The position numbers and the translations under genes are program-made. The notes beneath the pieces are model-generated. The model was not told the origin of the DNA. It saw only the letters and a list, made by a program, of their open reading frames with translations, and searched no databases. A stretch of 64,000 nt of DNA from Lucinisca nassula (lineage: Eukaryota; Mollusca; Bivalvia; Lucinida; Lucinidae). Below are positions 8,323-17,470 of this stretch, in pieces. Position 1 is the stretch's first letter. The number at the start of each line of letters is the position of its first letter. Location: contig OY757010.1 in assembly GCA_963580285.1 (NCBI GenBank), forward strand, positions 221,607,234 to 221,671,233, given 5' to 3'.

Positions 8323-8338
8323 CTAACGCTAACGTTAG
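8323..8338 (-). other. LINE-1 5' UTR hairpin
   Basis: CTAACG and CGTTAG flank a 4-nt loop, 18 nt above the ORF1 ATG. The five outer pairs persist in all six elements although the loops differ. A TA-rich run (8345-8372) lies just upstream. Confidence 0.55.
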
Positions 8339-8423
8339 ACAACTATATATATGCAATATATATATATGTATAAAGGACTTGCCTTCGCGGTCCTGTAAAA
8401 CCTGGTTACAGAGAAAAACCGTA

Positions 8424-8455
8424 TGATCACAGTTCTCCCTGTACCAGGTAACTAT
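8424..8455 (-). pseudogene. U1 snRNA 5' part, split by LINE-1
   Basis: U1 nucleotides 1-32. The base complementary to 5' splice sites at U1 nt 4 is changed: the start reads ATAGTTACC instead of ATACTTACC (+ strand position 8452). No other copy in the window has this change. Confidence 0.95.
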
Positions 8456-8502
8456 GCTTTCCTGGTGCAGGGGTGACCTCTTACATGAGCTGCTCATCAA
8501 CG

Positions 8503-8513
8503 CTACCTGGTAG
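8503..8513 (-). promoter_or_regulatory. Candidate U1 PSE
   Basis: CTACCTGGTAG, palindromic around its central base, lies 48-58 bp upstream of the U1 start, where the proximal sequence element of Pol II snRNA genes sits. No TATA box is near, as expected for U1. It is identical in all units. The assignment rests on position only. Confidence 0.4.
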
Positions 8514-8582
8514 TAAGCCTTTCTTTTTTCTTTCTTTCCCAGCGTGATACCCAGTCTTGCATTACCACACACAGTTTACTTT

Positions 8583-8942
8583 ATGCACTACATGCTCCTT
8601 TTTCGTATGCCGCCAAAAGAGAAGGGGGAATCATGCTTTTCTCGTGAATACTCACAGTCTGACGTATTCACTACGTCACGCTGCGATAAAAATACGGCGT
8701 ATGTTGTGACGCTAGAGGAGCATAAACTTTCTCCCGTCTTTTCATGCGAGCAGGAGAACAGCAAAATCGACGAGGAAACGATAGACCGGTCTGTTCGCTT
8801 GCATGCTTCATACTGGTCGGGGTCGTTGCTGTTGCAAAAGTGTGTTTTGCAGTGCTCGGGCTCGTACATTCCGATTGAATACCATTTTCCTATGTATCGA
8901 GCACACAGTTACGTTTATATATGCTACAATTCACTCCTCTAG
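8583..8942 (+). other. U1/5S spacer with open frame of doubtful coding status
   Basis: From ATG 8583 a 119-codon frame runs to a TAG two bases before the 5S gene. It matches no family I know, and the - strand is also open. The same frame occurs in the other units (ends 17957, 20081, 29239, 31365, 33490, 42563, 51617), but the last unit has a one-base insertion that breaks it. The block holds U1 upstream control sequence and the 5S TATA-like box, so it is probably regulatory spacer. Confidence 0.4.
8660..8678. promoter_or_regulatory. CRE-like inverted repeat, candidate U1 DSE
   Basis: TGACGTA and TACGTCA face each other across 5 bp. Each contains a CRE/ATF half site. It lies 205-223 bp upstream of the U1 start, the usual distance of the snRNA distal sequence element, and 266 bp upstream of 5S. 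It is identical in every unit. Confidence 0.5.
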
Positions 8943-8943
8943 T

Positions 8944-9063
8944 GTCTACGGCCATATCACGTTGAAAACACCGGTTCTCGTCCGATCACCGAAGTTAAGC
9001 AACGTCGAGCCCGGTTAGTACTTGGATGGGTGACCGCCTGGGAATACCGGGTGCTGTAGACTT
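8944..9063 (+). rRNA. 5S rRNA (copy 1)
   Basis: A 120-nt animal 5S rRNA, transcribed by RNA polymerase III. The ends GTCTACGGCC and GGTGCTGTAGAC pair as helix I. The internal control region is present: A box AGTTAAGCAACGTCGAGCC and C box GTACTTGGATGGGTGAC. A TATA-like TATATAT lies at -28 to -22 (8916-8922). A T-run directly behind the gene is the terminator. Confidence 0.98.
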
Positions 9064-9192
9064 TTTTTTTTTCTTTTTTCTTTTTCTTTTGCTTCTGGCA
9101 TTTTTTTTTTTTTTTTTTTCTTCTTCTTCTTTCTTCTAAACAACAACAACAACAACGACGACGACAGTAGCAGCAGCAGCAGCAGCAGCAGC

Positions 9193-9223
<31 letters not shown>

Positions 9224-9506
9224 GTGAGGTACCACGAGAGGAGATGTCTAATTCCTTCCAACACATGATAGAAAGGAAATCCAATGAGTCGCGTTCAGCT
9301 GCTTAAATCTCGTGCACGATTAAAGCATGATTATTCCCTACACCTCTGGGGTGACTGGCTAGTGGGGATTAGCTTTGTGTGTCTTTTTAGTTGGCAGTGG
9401 TGTTGTGTTAAAATGGTATTTTGCATGATGAACCTGCATGCGTGCATTTGCTAATGCACTTGTGGTTTAATGATGTGGTAAATCGGGATTTTGTTCCTTG
9501 TTGTGC

Positions 9507-9564
<58 letters not shown>

Positions 9565-9598
9565 GAGCAGAGTTTATTGTACATAATAAGGAAAGTTT

Positions 9599-9633
9599 TC
9601 TTTCTTGACAAGTTGGCGGCTCTTAGAAGGGCC
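9599..9633 (-). promoter_or_regulatory. Histone-type 3' end signal (unit 2)
   Basis: Stem-loop at 9618-9633 and CAAGAAAGA at 9599-9607, unchanged from the first unit. Confidence 0.85.
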
Positions 9634-9662
9634 ATTTTTTAACGGCATGCAGTTTATTACTT

Positions 9663-10001
9663 TTAATCAGACTCAGACATATAGTCCGAGTCAGAACCAG
9701 AAACTATTTCAACAGACTCGTTGAACAGTTCTCTTCGTAGCTCGGCGACGTGGTCAGCTTTTGTATATGCGTAGTCGTAGAACATGTTGCGAGCCCCTTC
9801 GATGACGGCAAGCTTTAATCTTAGGTTGTAGCGGAACGAGCGGTTGTTGTTGAGTCTTGCCTTCTTGTAGCGCTTCTGAACTTCTCCTAGTTTCTGATTC
9901 AGTAGGACGATCTGGTCACAGGCCCTTCTAAATCGGCGCTCTGCATCACACAACGTGAATCGCTTGTCGAGAGATGCTTTCATTTTGGAATGATGTTGCA
10001 T
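9663..10001 (-). CDS. Small helical protein, histone-type mRNA (unit 2)
   Basis: Same 112-residue protein as at 618-956, with no amino-acid change. The unit's U1 locus is occupied by LINE-2. Confidence 0.8.
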   Translation of the reverse strand: MQHHSKMKASLDKRFTLCDAERRFRRACDQIVLLNQKLGEVQKRYKKARLNNNRSFRYNLRLKLAVIEGARNMFYDYAYTKADHVAELRRELFNESVEIVSGSDSDYMSESD

Positions 10002-10257
10002 AGAAATAGTACAATGTTGTATGAGCTGCCATTTCAAACCTTTCCTTTAAATACTGCTTCCAAGACATACACGAGTTCAGGGTGTCTACTTCACTAACCT
10101 ATTTGACACGAAAGATGATTGAGTTGACACCTGCCCGTTTAACGAGAGTCGTTAAGGAAAACAAAAGCGTGTGTTCAGTTCATTGCTCAGTGATTAGTTT
10201 AACATCAGTAATCAGACGAGGATTAACGCTGTAAACTTCAAACAAAATATAAGACAA

Positions 10258-10316
<59 letters not shown>

Positions 10317-10420
10317 ATATGTGCAAAACGATAAGGGCAGGGACAGCAGCAATATTGGGAAGGATGATAACAAATAAGTAAACACATCAATAGATTCTCT
10401 TTTATTGTTGTCATTTATCA

Positions 10421-10550
10421 CAGGGGTTAGCGCGAACGCAGACCCCCACACAAATAAATTGCGTACCCGAGTTACCCACATTTGGGGTAATCGCAGGCGT
10501 CAACCCAACCGAAGTGCAATGGAAGGGTCTCTTCCTGGGGGAACTGCCGT
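10421..10550 (-). pseudogene. U1 snRNA 3' part, split by LINE-2
   Basis: U1 nucleotides 35-164, ending at CTGCCGT on the + strand. This is the regular 3' junction seen at six of the seven insertions. Confidence 0.95.
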
Positions 10551-11845
10551 TTTTGTTTTTCATAAATTTATTAATTTGCCTATGTACAATAAAAACCGGT
10601 GGGGTGTAAGGAGCCCCACACGGCCGACACCTTTAAAATAACAATATGAAACTTAACAAAAGACCTAGAAAAAACGTTACACATCGAGATTGGAAAATAA
10701 AAATTAGGAGAGAATATTGCAAAAGCCTAGATAGAATTATTTAATTGAACATTGATATGAGGAAGGAAAAACTGGAAAAGGATAGAGTTGACGTTGATGA
10801 AAATTAACCTTATGTGCACACTATGATGGTGCACAAAAATACAAATATTGAAATGAAGTTATAAACCCCTAACAGGTGTCGTAATTGAAAGGTTAGTAAT
10901 GAGCTGACTCTTATGCAAATATAATTATATATATATCAAAAACTATCTACGAAAAGTTAATATGTATGTTGCAAAAGTATAGAGAAAATAAAGGGCGGGG
11001 AATTTTTCAGTCCTTCACTGGTGACCTGGCTGATGTCGCAAGCGTCGTACAACAATGTTGTCCGAGGCTCACGGCACCAGCGAGGAAAAACACCAACCTG
11101 GGTCTTAAATTTGTTCTAAATGAAACAGGGGAAAATATAAAATGTCACTTCAAACACAATGAGACTGTAGGTAAACGACGACAATAGACGATCACATATT
11201 GAAAAAATTGGAGCATAAATTGGCTAGAATGTGAATAAGCGGTTGAAAAGCTGGGTTTGGTATACGGTGTAATATTTGCTAGTTTGTGAACCTTTATAAT
11301 AATAATAATGCGGGGTAAAATACACCGTATATAGCCGGGGATACGGGAAAAAGCAAAATAAACCCCTATCTCTTTTTTATATATTGGACCTTGGACATCG
11401 CTCTTTGACCTATTTTGAAGGGCGGTGAAGGACCTGAATACTACAGCCGCACGCCCCGGTGACGAAAGACTCGGGTACCTTTCCCCACTAGGGCGCGAGA
11501 CTGCGTTCATGTTAAAAAGGAGGGTAATTTGTCTGCAGTGAAAAATATTATGTTTTATATGCTATTTGCAATAGAGTCAGACTCTACATATAAAGGTTAG
11601 TATGATACACGGAATATTCACAAATGACAAGTACATTTCTACATCGTCAGACGGCATGGCCAGTCTGAAACGAGAAAACTATATTAATATGTGCATATAT
11701 ACAATTATGGAATAAATACAATGTGCGATTTTAACGAAAGACGAAAAATTGTACATCTTTTCAAAGGTTCAGACATACAGGCCAGCTGCAGTCTGAAGAT
11801 GAGAAAAAATAGACAGGTATTTACATTAATGAAATAATCAGTAAT

Positions 11846-14800
11846 TTATGTTGGGCCTTTGAAATAATGACGCGGATATAGTTGTTGATTAAAAATGACT
11901 TTTTTAGAATTTGAATCAAAATTACAAAAAACTCCATCCAAAATACACCAGTTTTTGATAAAAGAATCCAAAGACATTAAATATTGATCAGCCAAAATTC
12001 TAAATTGTAATTTACTAAAAAATTGAGAAACCAAAGAAAAAGAAGAAATGTTTTTATTTTCATATTTAGCTAAATTTCGATTTATCCAGATAACATAACG
12101 CGATTCGGTAAGTAAAATTAGACAAATTTCTGTTATACGTTTTGGCAAATTTGGTAAAATATGAAATCGAAAAATAAGTTCTGAAAAAGTTATCTGGTTT
12201 TGTGTAATTCCCCTGATTAGTTTAATTACAATTCTGTTCAAAGGCACAACATATTTACATTCTAAAAATAAGTGATTAATGGTTTCGATTTTGGATTTAC
12301 AAAGAGGACATGTATTTACATTGCTGATTTTCTTGTTAAATAAATAATAATTTACATACAAAACTTCATGAATAATCTTCCAATAAATGTCTCTGACTTG
12401 GGAATCAATACAAGGTAAGTACATATTTTTCCAAACAGTTTTAAAATTAATTTGGGGATAAATATTTTCGAATTTAGGTCGGATGTTTAAATTATTCAAA
12501 AGGGTTTCATAAAAAGCTTTAGTTTTCATAGTTTTTATTGAGATGTTATCATTTGTACTAGTAAAGTTTTTAAAAATGGAAAGAGAAATTTCATAAAAAT
12601 GGGGTAGTGTATCGCCATGGGGAGAAGAGTTCGAAGCCAAAGAAGGGTTGAATTTTCTAAGTTGAATGCCAATCCAATATTTAGCAAAATAAGTCCACTT
12701 AGCTTCACAACCATTAATCAATTTTTGTATGTGAGACAAATACATAGCTTCACATTTCAATTTGAAATTAGGGATGTTAAGGCCGCCATTTAGAAAACTA
12801 AGATATAGAGTATTTCTCGCCACAGGTTCAAATTTTGAATTCCAAACAAATCTAAAACTAGATCTTGTCAACAATGTAAGGTAATGAGAAGGGATGATGG
12901 CAGCAGTAGCGTAAAATAATATTTTCGATAAACCAAGTGAATTCAACACGGTAGATTTCCCTTTCAAAGATAGTTTCCTTAATTTCCAAAGATTCAGTGT
13001 TTTGTCAAATCTGAGATACACTTTGGACCAAGTTTCATCGGTGCTGATATCTTCTCCAAAATAATAACCTAGTATTTTCAAAGATTTCACCCAACTTATA
13101 CCAAAAGGATGATCGGACCGAGTTTTCCATTTACCAAGAAATAATCCCTTTGATTTGTCATAATTAATTTTCGAGCCTGAGATTCTGCCAAACTGTTTTA
13201 CCCAATAGAAATATAAATGAATAGAAGTGTCACTTGTCAATATACCAGTGCTATCATCAGCATATGCAGAAAATTTAGCCTCTAAGTTTGATCCGGGTAG
13301 TTTCAATCCTTTGATTTCCTCTAAGCTTCGAATTTTATTTGCAAAAGGTTCAAGACATAATACGTAAAGTAAGGGGGATAGGGAGCAACCTTGCCTAACA
13401 CCTCGTTTGAGTGGAAACGCTTCCGAAATAAAGTTATTTACAATTACCGAAGATGATATGTCAGTATATAACAGTTTAACCCATTTCAAGAAGTCGTTGT
13501 CAAAACCAAAAGCTGTCAAAGTATCATATAAATAAGACCAGGATACTCTATCAAAAGCTTTTTCTTGATCCAAGGAAATGAAACATGCTGATAAGTTTTT
13601 CTGCTCAATATAATCAATTATATTTCGTAGGAGATGAACATTGTCAAAAATTGAACGTCCTCTGATAGCACAAGTTTGATCTATATGTATAATCTTAGGT
13701 AAAACCTGACTAAGTCGACTGGAAATAACTTTCGAAATAATTTTATAGTCAATATTTAGAAGTGAAATAGGTCTATAACATTTCATTTCATCAGCCCTAG
13801 TTTCATCTTTGCAAATCAGAGTGATATAAGAAAGTTTTTGACTATCTGATAATTCACCTTTTTCATAAGCTAAGTTTATAACACTACATAAGGTATCACC
13901 AAGTGTATCAAAAAATGTAACGTAAAAGGAACTGGAAAGGCCATCACTACCGGGGGATTTATGGGGTTTCATGTCTTTTAATGCAGATAAAATTTCAGAT
14001 TTATTTATTTTATTTTTCAGATAATTATTGTCAGAGAGATCAACTTGAGGAAGATTATCAAGAAAAAGAGAATTAAGAGATGAGTCAACAGGTTCTTCTG
14101 AGTAAAGCGATTCATAAAAGGATTTAAAACAGGTGAGTATATCAGATGAAGATGAGTATGCTACATTGTTATGAGTAATGTTTCTTATAGTCTTAGATTT
14201 AGAGGTGGAAACTTCTTTCTGGAAAAAATAACTAGAAGGGTTTTCATTAGCTTCTAAATCTTTCGCCTTACTACGAATCAAAGTACCTTTCGAAAGAGAA
14301 GTTTCAATTTCTTTTACCTTAGTTTTAATTTCATCTAAAAGTTTCAAATCAGAAGCCTGCTTAAGGTCCAAACGATTATATTGTTGCTTCAAAAGTTTCA
14401 ATTCGCCATACAGTTTCTTATTTTTAGATTTGGAGTAGTCAATGCAAAACAATTTTATATTAAGTTTCATACTGTCCCACCAGTCTAAATCAATAATTTC
14501 AGTTCTAGAAGTTATTTCCCAAAAGATTTTAAAAGCAGAGACAAAATTTTTATCTTCAAGAAGTTCGTCATTAAATTTCCAATAAGATTTACCAAAAGAT
14601 ACCCCAGCTCCATTTTGACAATTCAACTGCATCATAATGAAATCATGATCCGAGCAAACACAAGGTAAAGTATCAAAACTAATCAAATTATCTTTCATAG
14701 TAGAAGTAATATAAAATCTATCAAGTCTCGTCCCAATCATATCATAGTTTTGTACATTCTTTCTCATCCAAGTTACAGCGCGTTTTCGAGGATAAAGATG

Positions 14801-15349
14801 TCTAAAACAATCAACTAAGCTCATCTTTTCAATCAAGGATTTAAAAGATTTCGACCCAATCGTACCCTTATCCAAGTTCCCACCAATTTTGTCCAAATTA
14901 GAATCCATAATGAAGTTAAAGTCACCGCCAATAATAATATTTTTTGCACCGCAAAGGTGTCTTGACAAGTTTTGTATAAATTCCAATCTTTCAGTTGTAT
15001 CATTAGGAAAATATATATTAAGAAGTCTGAAGTTCGACAATTCTTCCCCTGAAAAATCTAAGCGGATCAGTCTTCCATAAATGTCAGTATCAAAATTCTC
15101 AACAACAAGTTTTTCATTGAAGAGAAAAATGGCTACTCCACATGAGTCAGATTTACCAAAGTTCCATATGCATCTTCTATTTAGTTTAAAATTTTGTTCA
15201 ATAGATCTAGCTAAAGTTATATTATCAACATAAGTTTCTTGCAAAAGTAAAATATCAATTTTATTCTTAGTTGCAAACTCAAATATCAAATCTTGTTTAT
15301 ATTTGGATCTAAATCCATTCACATTTAAACTTGCTATTTTCAGGTTCAT
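11846..15349 (-). CDS. LINE-2 ORF2: endonuclease / reverse transcriptase
   Basis: 1167 residues, intact, with the same catalytic set as LINE-1 (LQET, GGDFNF, SDHDF, YADD, CCHC). It differs from LINE-1 by scattered substitutions, for example YLTLLTRSS for YITLLTRSS. From about residue 110 onward it is nearly identical to LINE-5. Confidence 0.96.
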   Translation of the reverse strand: MNLKIASLNVNGFRSKYKQDLIFEFATKNKIDILLLQETYVDNITLARSIEQNFKLNRRCIWNFGKSDSCGVAIFLFNEKLVVENFDTDIYGRLIRLDFSGEELSNFRLLNIYFPNDTTERLEFIQNLSRHLCGAKNIIIGGDFNFIMDSNLDKIGGNLDKGTIGSKSFKSLIEKMSLVDCFRHLYPRKRAVTWMRKNVQNYDMIGTRLDRFYITSTMKDNLISFDTLPCVCSDHDFIMMQLNCQNGAGVSFGKSYWKFNDELLEDKNFVSAFKIFWEITSRTEIIDLDWWDSMKLNIKLFCIDYSKSKNKKLYGELKLLKQQYNRLDLKQASDLKLLDEIKTKVKEIETSLSKGTLIRSKAKDLEANENPSSYFFQKEVSTSKSKTIRNITHNNVAYSSSSDILTCFKSFYESLYSEEPVDSSLNSLFLDNLPQVDLSDNNYLKNKINKSEILSALKDMKPHKSPGSDGLSSSFYVTFFDTLGDTLCSVINLAYEKGELSDSQKLSYITLICKDETRADEMKCYRPISLLNIDYKIISKVISSRLSQVLPKIIHIDQTCAIRGRSIFDNVHLLRNIIDYIEQKNLSACFISLDQEKAFDRVSWSYLYDTLTAFGFDNDFLKWVKLLYTDISSSVIVNNFISEAFPLKRGVRQGCSLSPLLYVLCLEPFANKIRSLEEIKGLKLPGSNLEAKFSAYADDSTGILTSDTSIHLYFYWVKQFGRISGSKINYDKSKGLFLGKWKTRSDHPFGISWVKSLKILGYYFGEDISTDETWSKVYLRFDKTLNLWKLRKLSLKGKSTVLNSLGLSKILFYATAAIIPSHYLTLLTRSSFRFVWNSKFEPVARNTLYLSFLNGGLNIPNFKLKCEAMYLSHIQKLINGCEAKWTYFAKYWIGIQLRKFNPSLASNSSPHGDTLPHFYEISLSIFKNFTSTNDNISIKTMKTKAFYETLLNNLNIRPKFENIYPQINFKTVWKNMYLPCIDSQVRDIYWKIIHEVLYVNYYLFNKKISNVNTCPLCKSKIETINHLFLECKYVVPLNRIVIKLIRGITQNQITFSELIFRFHILPNLPKRITEICLILLTESRYVIWINRNLAKYENKNISSFSLVSQFFSKLQFRILADQYLMSLDSFIKNWCILDGVFCNFDSNSKKVIFNQQLYPRHYFKGPT

Positions 15350-15363
15350 CTTGTCAAGTTGAA

Positions 15364-16278
15364 TTATCTAAGATGTAAAAAGGTAAAAAGGAAGTGTACA
15401 AATACCGAATCTACACGATATGATTTCCGAAGACACCCGAAGACGAAGTTAACCGAGCAGTTAAAGTGATAAAAGTACAAAGTTACTGCAGGTATATTTT
15501 CCAATAATGTAATACCGAGAGAATAATTGAAGCGATTTAAGTAAGCTGAAAGATTTATACAGGTATATTGAAAAATCGAAAAACCAGCGAAGCGAGAAAC
15601 AGAGTAGATTAAAATCAGACAGGTAAAATAAACCCGATACACCGCACTGCAGTGTATCAGGTATATTTTACCAGCCCTAGGTATAATACAAAACACAGGT
15701 AAAACGAATAGTTGAGACAAAGTGTGAGCGAATTTATGTACATGTAATGAGATGTTTTTACAAATATACATGTATAAATGTGGGGTTTGAAGAAAGAGAG
15801 TAAATCTAGAGAGAAAAAGGACTCTGTTTCCGCCGCCCCCCGCCAATAAAGGCGAGGGATGACAAAAACAGAGAACCTCTATAACAAGAAAACAGTATTT
15901 AACATGTGATTTTTTCTTTTTCAGATGAATGTGTATGTCAGGTAAGTATTTGAAGACCAAGAACAAGACGAGAAAATAGTAAGAAAAGACTCCCTCCCTG
16001 TTGTCTCTTGTCCTCAAGGGCAAAAGACAACAGGGACAGAGAAACAAATATTTCTTTTTCAGGGACAAGCTAACAGGTAAGTATAGAAGACTGAAAGGTA
16101 CTATAGAAAGAGGAGAAAGGTTATCGGAAAAGTTAAGAAAAGCAAGACAAAGACAGGCAATAAAATAATATTTCATTGCCCTAGATAAGCCAGAGTCCAA
16201 TGCCATTATCGATATTCGGTCCATGTTCGACTCACCGGTGCATGTCTTGACCAGTCCGTATTCAAAATCAAAGTCCAT
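15364..16278 (-). CDS. LINE-2 ORFX
   Basis: 304 codons, closest to LINE-1 ORFX but with a different N-terminus. The stop is a TAA 12-15 nt upstream of the ORF2 start. On the opposite strand it carries splice-like modules with 17-nt (15925-15941) and 14-nt (16063-16076) segments. Confidence 0.5.
   Translation of the reverse strand: MDFDFEYGLVKTCTGESNMDRISIMALDSGLSRAMKYYFIACLCLAFLNFSDNLSPLSIVPFSLLYLPVSLSLKKKYLFLCPCCLLPLRTRDNREGVFSYYFLVLFLVFKYLPDIHIHLKKKKSHVKYCFLVIEVLCFCHPSPLLAGGGGNRVLFLSRFTLFLQTPHLYMYICKNISLHVHKFAHTLSQLFVLPVFCIIPRAGKIYLIHCSAVYRVYFTCLILIYSVSRFAGFSIFQYTCINLSAYLNRFNYSLGITLLENIPAVTLYFYHFNCSVNFVFGCLRKSYRVDSVFVHFLFTFLHLR
15622..15672. other. LINE-2 inter-ORF hairpin
   Basis: 51-nt inverted repeat with the same outer arms as in LINE-1. 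The inner part reads CGATACACCGCACTGCAGTG, so base changes are tolerated while most pairing is kept. Confidence 0.7.
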
Positions 16279-16330
16279 TTAACAGATCCGGTCGATTCAA
16301 TCTAAAGTGGAGGAAACCATGAGTTGCATC

Positions 16331-17311
16331 TCACGCCTTCTCTCCCTGATAAATAGGATTGAACCCAATAGCCAAATCCAGGGGGTCCGGGGAGGCAGAC
16401 CTGGCTCTCGCCGTCTTATTCGGCGTGACCCAGGACACGTCCTCCCCGGAATCCCTGGCCCGCTTCAAACTTGGATCAGAGTCTTCCTCCATAGGCTGCT
16501 GCTGCAGATCCGGGCCCGACGACCCACCCCCAGAGACAACAGCGTCCCCATTAGGGGAATCAACCCCAGCCCCTGGGTCCGGCGACACAGAAACTGGGGC
16601 CACTGACGCCTCTGGGGCAGGGGGCGACGCCGGAGCAGGATCAGCAGCCGCAGCCGCACGCTCTCTAACAGGTTCAGCACGCCTTGTGACTACTGATGCA
16701 TAACCAGAAACCGGGCACCGCTGCCTCACGTGCCCCACACGGTGACACTTGAGGCAGTAGGGCGCCCGACCTGCCATAGTCAAGAGAATACTCTGGCCCG
16801 AAGCAAAACGGACAAGATGAGGAATCTGCTGCTTCCTCAGCTCATCCGTCTTGATTCGGACCTCCCGCACACCGTTGTAGGCCGACAACTTCTCGTGTTC
16901 TGTCTTCATCATGTCGATGTCCAACACCTCACCATATGACTTGAAAATCTCCCTCAATAAACTATTGTCATAGTAAAGCGGCAACCAGTGCACCCTGACT
17001 TTTACCACCTGCTCCATCATCTTCATTGTATCAAAAACGATCGACCCCGCTCTGATCTTTCCAAGGCTCACTAAATTATCAGTTGCATCCGAAAATTTTA
17101 GAAGAACTGAGTAAGAACTGTCTAAAGCACTCACTTTGTATATTCCTTTGATCTCATCTGGGTGCACACCTGAATCTATCAGCCCGTTCAACAATTCTCC
17201 ATAAGAGCAGGTCTTGGAAGCTTCAGTAGGTACAAGGCGAACTGTTCTGGATAACCTGTCCTCGTTCACATGGTTAAACTCGAATCCATCAAAATGAACA
17301 ACTGGATTCAT
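16331..17311 (-). CDS. LINE-2 ORF1
   Basis: 326 residues from ATG 17311. The frame is open further upstream to 17395 but starts there with GTG and reads 5' UTR, so the shorter start is preferred and aligns with the MNPV start of other copies. The CCHC knuckle is PYCLKCHRVGHVRQRCP. The N-terminal half is of the FEFNHVNEDRL type shared with LINE-3 and LINE-5. The linker has an alanine run (AAAADPAPASPPAPEA). Confidence 0.88.
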   Translation of the reverse strand: MNPVVHFDGFEFNHVNEDRLSRTVRLVPTEASKTCSYGELLNGLIDSGVHPDEIKGIYKVSALDSSYSVLLKFSDATDNLVSLGKIRAGSIVFDTMKMMEQVVKVRVHWLPLYYDNSLLREIFKSYGEVLDIDMMKTEHEKLSAYNGVREVRIKTDELRKQQIPHLVRFASGQSILLTMAGRAPYCLKCHRVGHVRQRCPVSGYASVVTRRAEPVRERAAAAADPAPASPPAPEASVAPVSVSPDPGAGVDSPNGDAVVSGGGSSGPDLQQQPMEEDSDPSLKRARDSGEDVSWVTPNKTARARSASPDPLDLAIGFNPIYQGEKA

Positions 17312-17440
17312 GACTGGAAACTGCAAAGAAACTAACTCTAGGGTTAGATATATAATATATAAATATATATATAAGACAGCGGAGTTTGTCTTCACAACCC
17401 CTGATACCCGAGTAAAAGAAAAACCGTTATAAAAAGCTTA

Positions 17441-17470
17441 ATCACGGTTCTCCCTGTACCAGGTAAGTAT
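17441..17470 (-). pseudogene. U1 snRNA 5' part, split by LINE-2
   Basis: U1 nucleotides 1-30. U1 nt 25 is C (+ strand G at 17446) instead of U, which would weaken stem I. The same variant occurs only at the LINE-5 locus. Confidence 0.93.

Larger units (their letters stand above)
1493..8423 (-). mobile_element. LINE-1: full-length U1-targeted non-LTR retrotransposon
   Basis: A 6.93-kb element with no terminal repeats, in the same orientation as the U1 gene it splits. Its order is 5' UTR (about 119 nt), ORF1, ORFX, ORF2, then a 1.3-kb 3' UTR ending in an A-rich tip. The AP endonuclease plus reverse transcriptase layout with a CCHC-bearing ORF1 places it in the L1/Tx1-like group. Members of that group are known to target multicopy RNA genes (Keno in U2 snRNA, Mutsu in 5S rRNA); assignment to Tx1 is inferred. 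Comparison with the empty 164-nt U1 at 19431-19594 fixes the boundaries and shows no target-site duplication. All frames are intact. This copy belongs to a subgroup with LINE-6 and LINE-7. Confidence 0.95.
10551..17440 (-). mobile_element. LINE-2: full-length U1-targeted retrotransposon
   Basis: 6.89 kb with all three frames intact. The 3' UTR occupies 10551-11845. Its 5' end differs from the other copies (an AAGCTTTTTATAACGG stretch next to U1) and four U1 bases are missing or replaced there, which suggests an insertion event of its own. ORF2 is closest to LINE-5, and the 3' tip is closest to LINE-6. Confidence 0.95.

Noticed and set aside
8431..8540. Spliced-leader RNA gene beside 5S (CCAG followed by GTAAGTAT, then TTTCTTTCCCAG)
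   Set aside because: 5S-linked spliced leaders are known, but the donor-like sequence is the reverse complement of the U1 5' end, and the opposite strand gives a full 164-nt U1 at 19431-19594.
8583..8942. Protein gene between U1 and 5S on the + strand
   Set aside because: Kept only as doubtful: no recognisable domain, one of nine copies frameshifted, both strands open, and the region holds promoter sequence.
9015..9284. Long Leu/Lys, Asn/Ser or Tyr/Cys frames beside 5S
   Set aside because: They are translations of T-runs and trinucleotide microsatellites and overlap the 5S gene itself.
17312..17395. N-terminal extension of LINE-2 ORF1
   Set aside because: It begins with GTG and covers the 5' UTR and its TA-rich run; other copies start at the aligned ATG.
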